This document shows positions 6,236 through 7,986 of a DNA stretch of 7,986 nucleotides, piece by piece. The position numbers were made by a program, and so were the translations under genes. The notes beneath the pieces are model-generated. The model had not been told where the DNA came from, did no database searches, and saw nothing but the letters and a program-made list of their open reading frames with translations. Within the stretch, counting starts at the first letter, position 1. The number at the start of each line of letters is the position of its first letter. Source of the DNA: Phycisphaerae bacterium (GTDB lineage Bacteria; Planctomycetota; Phycisphaerae; Phycisphaerales; SM1A02); assembly GCA_018665385.1 (NCBI GenBank), contig JABJDN010000114.1, positions 1 through 7,986 on the forward strand, in the 5' to 3' direction.

Positions 6236-6301
6236 TTGGACAGTATAATATAGTCGCTAGGTATTCGCCTTAACTCTCCTCTAAATAGTAAAGAAACCCA
6301 T
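6236..6301. promoter_or_regulatory. Divergent promoter region between sulfotransferase and trigger-factor-like genes
   Basis: Only 66 bp separate the two divergent start codons. On the minus strand TATACT (6242-6247) is followed by GTCCAA and then the sulfotransferase ATG, again exactly 6 nt and so predicted leaderless; an overlapping TATTAT (6245-6250) is an alternative. On the plus strand an AATAGT (6284-6289) 12 nt before the ATG at 6302 is a weak -10 candidate with no clear -35. Neither gene has a Shine-Dalgarno sequence. The closeness means a protein bound in the middle could affect both directions. Confidence 0.5.
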
Positions 6302-7543
6302 ATGTCAGAACAACCTCAATCAACTCCTTCAGATTTACCCCCAATTGATACTTCAAAAATTCAAGTCAAAATAATAGAATTAGAACCCCCAGATTATCAA
6401 TTTGATATCACTGTACCGGCAGAGATAACAACTGAGATTACTTCCCGTATTCAAAGCGGAGGTCTTCAATACGATGAAAAACAGATGGGCACCCTAATCG
6501 TGCAAGTGTGCCTCGACGAAGCCATGCAAAGGCTCGATAAAGATTCCGCTTGGGGCGCAAGACTTCTTCAGAAAAGTGTTGGGAAATATATAACTGATGA
6601 ACCTTTCACCTTTTCCGCAGTTGTAGATTCACTTCCTGATGACGATTTCTCTCTTGATACGATTCCGATTAATCGAAGACAACTTCAAGTTAAAGATAGC
6701 GATGTGAATTCTGAGTTGTTCGAACAACAATTGCAGTTTGGAAACAAGGCTGATTTTGCTGGGATTTTAGAATACGGCGATGAAATTGAGTGTGATGCTC
6801 AATGCAGAATAGAAGGGATTGAACAACCTATTGCCTCCCTCCAGCAGTGCACACTCCGCATACCAAGTGAAACGCAATCGTTTAGTTTTGCTGGCGTTCC
6901 ATTACCCAAAATCGCAGGAGCACTAAGGGGCTGCCAGACGAAAGATGAACTCGTATTTCCATTCAATATGAATGAAAAACAAGGAACTTTGACCCTTTCT
7001 AATTGCTCGTTTAGCAGAATCACTCCAGCAACCGTTGAGCATGTTTTAGAAGAATATGGGACTCCAAATGAAGCGCTACTTCGTACACAAATAAGGATGT
7101 CGCTGCAGCACAACTTTGACCGTGAAAACACGAATTTCATGATACATCAATTGTATAGTCATCTATTCCAAACTGTTGATCTTCCAATTTCAAGCCGAAT
7201 TGTTGCAAAAAACTATAAAGATTTATGCAAAAAGGAAATGGAATCAACTGGCGTAGAAGAGTTAACTAATGAAAAACAAGACTCGATTAAAGCATCTGCT
7301 GAACAAATGGTCAAAAGGCTCACGCTGAATGCTTGGCTACAGCGGACATTCCGATTGAGCCTTTCAGAAGAAGACATTGATAGACAGGCAGCAATCATCG
7401 CTGAAGAACGACGAGTTAGACCTTCTGAGATTAAAGAAGAGTTTTTAGCAGCAGACAAAATACAAGTGCTAGGAAACATGGCAACCGAGCGAAAGATTTT
7501 TGAACGGCTTAAAGACAAAATGGTCTTTACTGACATGGTATGA
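6302..7543 (+). CDS. Divergent trigger-factor-like chaperone
   Basis: This 413-residue cytoplasmic protein is a little shorter than typical trigger factor (about 430). Residues 20-115 resemble the N-terminal trigger factor fold: a strand with FDITVPAEITTEI, later FTFSAVVDSLPDD, equivalent to the FTYSVEFEVYPE-type strand. However, the GFRxGxxP ribosome-docking loop expected between them is absent and the segment is shortened. Residues 145-240 look like a degraded FKBP-type prolyl-isomerase domain (GVPLPKIAGALRGCQTKDEL echoes the GFEEGLIGMKAGEE region). Residues 243-410 match the helical C-terminal chaperone domain, with VEHVLEEYG, the LPISSRIV turn and long charged helices. The expected role is holding or folding of new or stored proteins, perhaps without ribosome attachment. 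It is followed 7 bp later by greA, implying one operon. I leave the gene symbol empty because a conventional tig may exist elsewhere in the genome. Confidence 0.72.
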   Translation: MSEQPQSTPSDLPPIDTSKIQVKIIELEPPDYQFDITVPAEITTEITSRIQSGGLQYDEKQMGTLIVQVCLDEAMQRLDKDSAWGARLLQKSVGKYITDEPFTFSAVVDSLPDDDFSLDTIPINRRQLQVKDSDVNSELFEQQLQFGNKADFAGILEYGDEIECDAQCRIEGIEQPIASLQQCTLRIPSETQSFSFAGVPLPKIAGALRGCQTKDELVFPFNMNEKQGTLTLSNCSFSRITPATVEHVLEEYGTPNEALLRTQIRMSLQHNFDRENTNFMIHQLYSHLFQTVDLPISSRIVAKNYKDLCKKEMESTGVEELTNEKQDSIKASAEQMVKRLTLNAWLQRTFRLSLSEEDIDRQAAIIAEERRVRPSEIKEEFLAADKIQVLGNMATERKIFERLKDKMVFTDMV

Positions 7544-7550
7544 TTTCACT

Positions 7551-7986
7551 ATGGATTACTTAACTGAAGCTGAACATACTAAACTGAGTGATGAACTTGC
7601 GAAATTAATTGCTGAACGTGTTGTCATTTCTGCGCGAATTGGAACAGCACGTGAACTTGGGGATTTAAAAGAGAACGCAGATTACCATGCAGCCAAAGAT
7701 GACCAAGCGCATAACGAACGCAAAATTAAAGACCTTGAGAAGCGGTTGTCCGAAGCGACCGTTGCAGATACCGAACATGTTCCAGATGACATGGTATTCC
7801 TTGGCACTATTGCCAAACTCAAGAACCTAACCAATAACAAAGAAGATTTGTACATGCTCGTAGGCGAATCTTCTGGGCGATTTGATATGGATTACTTAGA
7901 AGTAACGACAAATTCGGAACTCGGCATGGCAATTTTCAAAGCCCGTGCTGGCGATGTTGTTGGAGTAAATCTTCCAGCGGGTCGAA
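7551..7986 (+). CDS. greA: Transcription elongation factor GreA (partial, 3' end beyond right edge)
   Basis: The frame is open from the ATG at 7551 to the edge, giving 145 of an expected 157 or so residues. GreA enters the secondary channel of RNA polymerase and stimulates cleavage of backtracked RNA. Residues 1-75 form the antiparallel coiled coil. Its tip carries the diagnostic GDLKENADYHAA stretch, with the Mg-binding acidic residues D38 and E41 corresponding to D41 and E44 of E. coli GreA. Residues from about 80 form the FKBP-like globular domain (VFLGTIAKL, YMLVGESSGRFD, GMAIFKARAGDVV), and the terminal strand is cut off by the window. It follows the trigger-factor-like gene by 7 bp with no evident Shine-Dalgarno sequence or promoter, so it is probably co-transcribed and translated by reinitiation. 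Confidence 0.95.
   Translation, partial: MDYLTEAEHTKLSDELAKLIAERVVISARIGTARELGDLKENADYHAAKDDQAHNERKIKDLEKRLSEATVADTEHVPDDMVFLGTIAKLKNLTNNKEDLYMLVGESSGRFDMDYLEVTTNSELGMAIFKARAGDVVGVNLPAGR

Noticed and set aside
6799..7536. Minus-strand open frames opposite the trigger-factor-like gene
   Set aside because: They are shadow frames with cysteine- and serine-rich random composition and no start signals. The plus-strand gene accounts for the region.

Overview
The window most likely comes from a marine Planctomycetes-type bacterium, probably of the class Phycisphaerae. This is inferred from gene content and not proven. The pointers are a small exported protein ending in a VPAPGALALLGLAG-type sorting tail followed by RRRK, a TPR lipoprotein coupled to a CRTAC1-like (VCBS/ASPIC-UnbV) lipoprotein, and TPR-sulfotransferase fusion proteins. 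The DNA leans AT-rich. Most genes lack a visible Shine-Dalgarno sequence, and several appear to be transcribed from -10 boxes placed so that the ATG is at or next to the RNA start.

Layout. Bases 1-2181 (minus strand) hold a two-gene unit: a TPR lipoprotein (847-2181) whose stop codon overlaps by 4 bp the start of a second lipoprotein, a CRTAC1/VCBS-repeat protein that runs off the left edge. Bases 2182-2615 hold no convincing protein gene but contain promoter-like elements and a strong hairpin with a mutually exclusive partner helix. Next to the following gene are a consensus-like promoter with a 12-bp palindrome over its -35 box, a 5' leader hairpin and a good ribosome binding site. Bases 2616-3086 (plus) encode a 156-residue secreted protein with a PEP-CTERM-like tail, closed by a textbook UUCG terminator.

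Bases 3284-6235 (minus, convergent to the PEP-CTERM gene) carry two tandem paralogous TPR-sulfotransferases. Each has its own promoter-like -10 box, including one inside the 30-bp gap between them. Their sulfotransferase halves are strongly conserved while their TPR halves have diverged. From 6302 (plus, divergent from the sulfotransferases) there is a two-gene unit of a divergent trigger-factor-like chaperone and greA, the latter cut by the right edge 145 codons in.

How the genes fit together. greA and the chaperone gene are housekeeping in character (transcript cleavage, protein folding). The remaining genes point to the cell surface or to modification: two membrane lipoproteins that probably act as a pair, an exported sorted protein, and two cytoplasmic PAPS-type sulfotransferases whose TPR halves probably choose the substrate. 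Whether the sulfotransferases modify any of the neighbouring exported proteins cannot be told from sequence. The most unusual items are the trigger-factor homologue without the ribosome-docking signature, the asymmetrically diverged sulfotransferase pair, the recurrent leaderless promoter layout and the structured intergenic segment.
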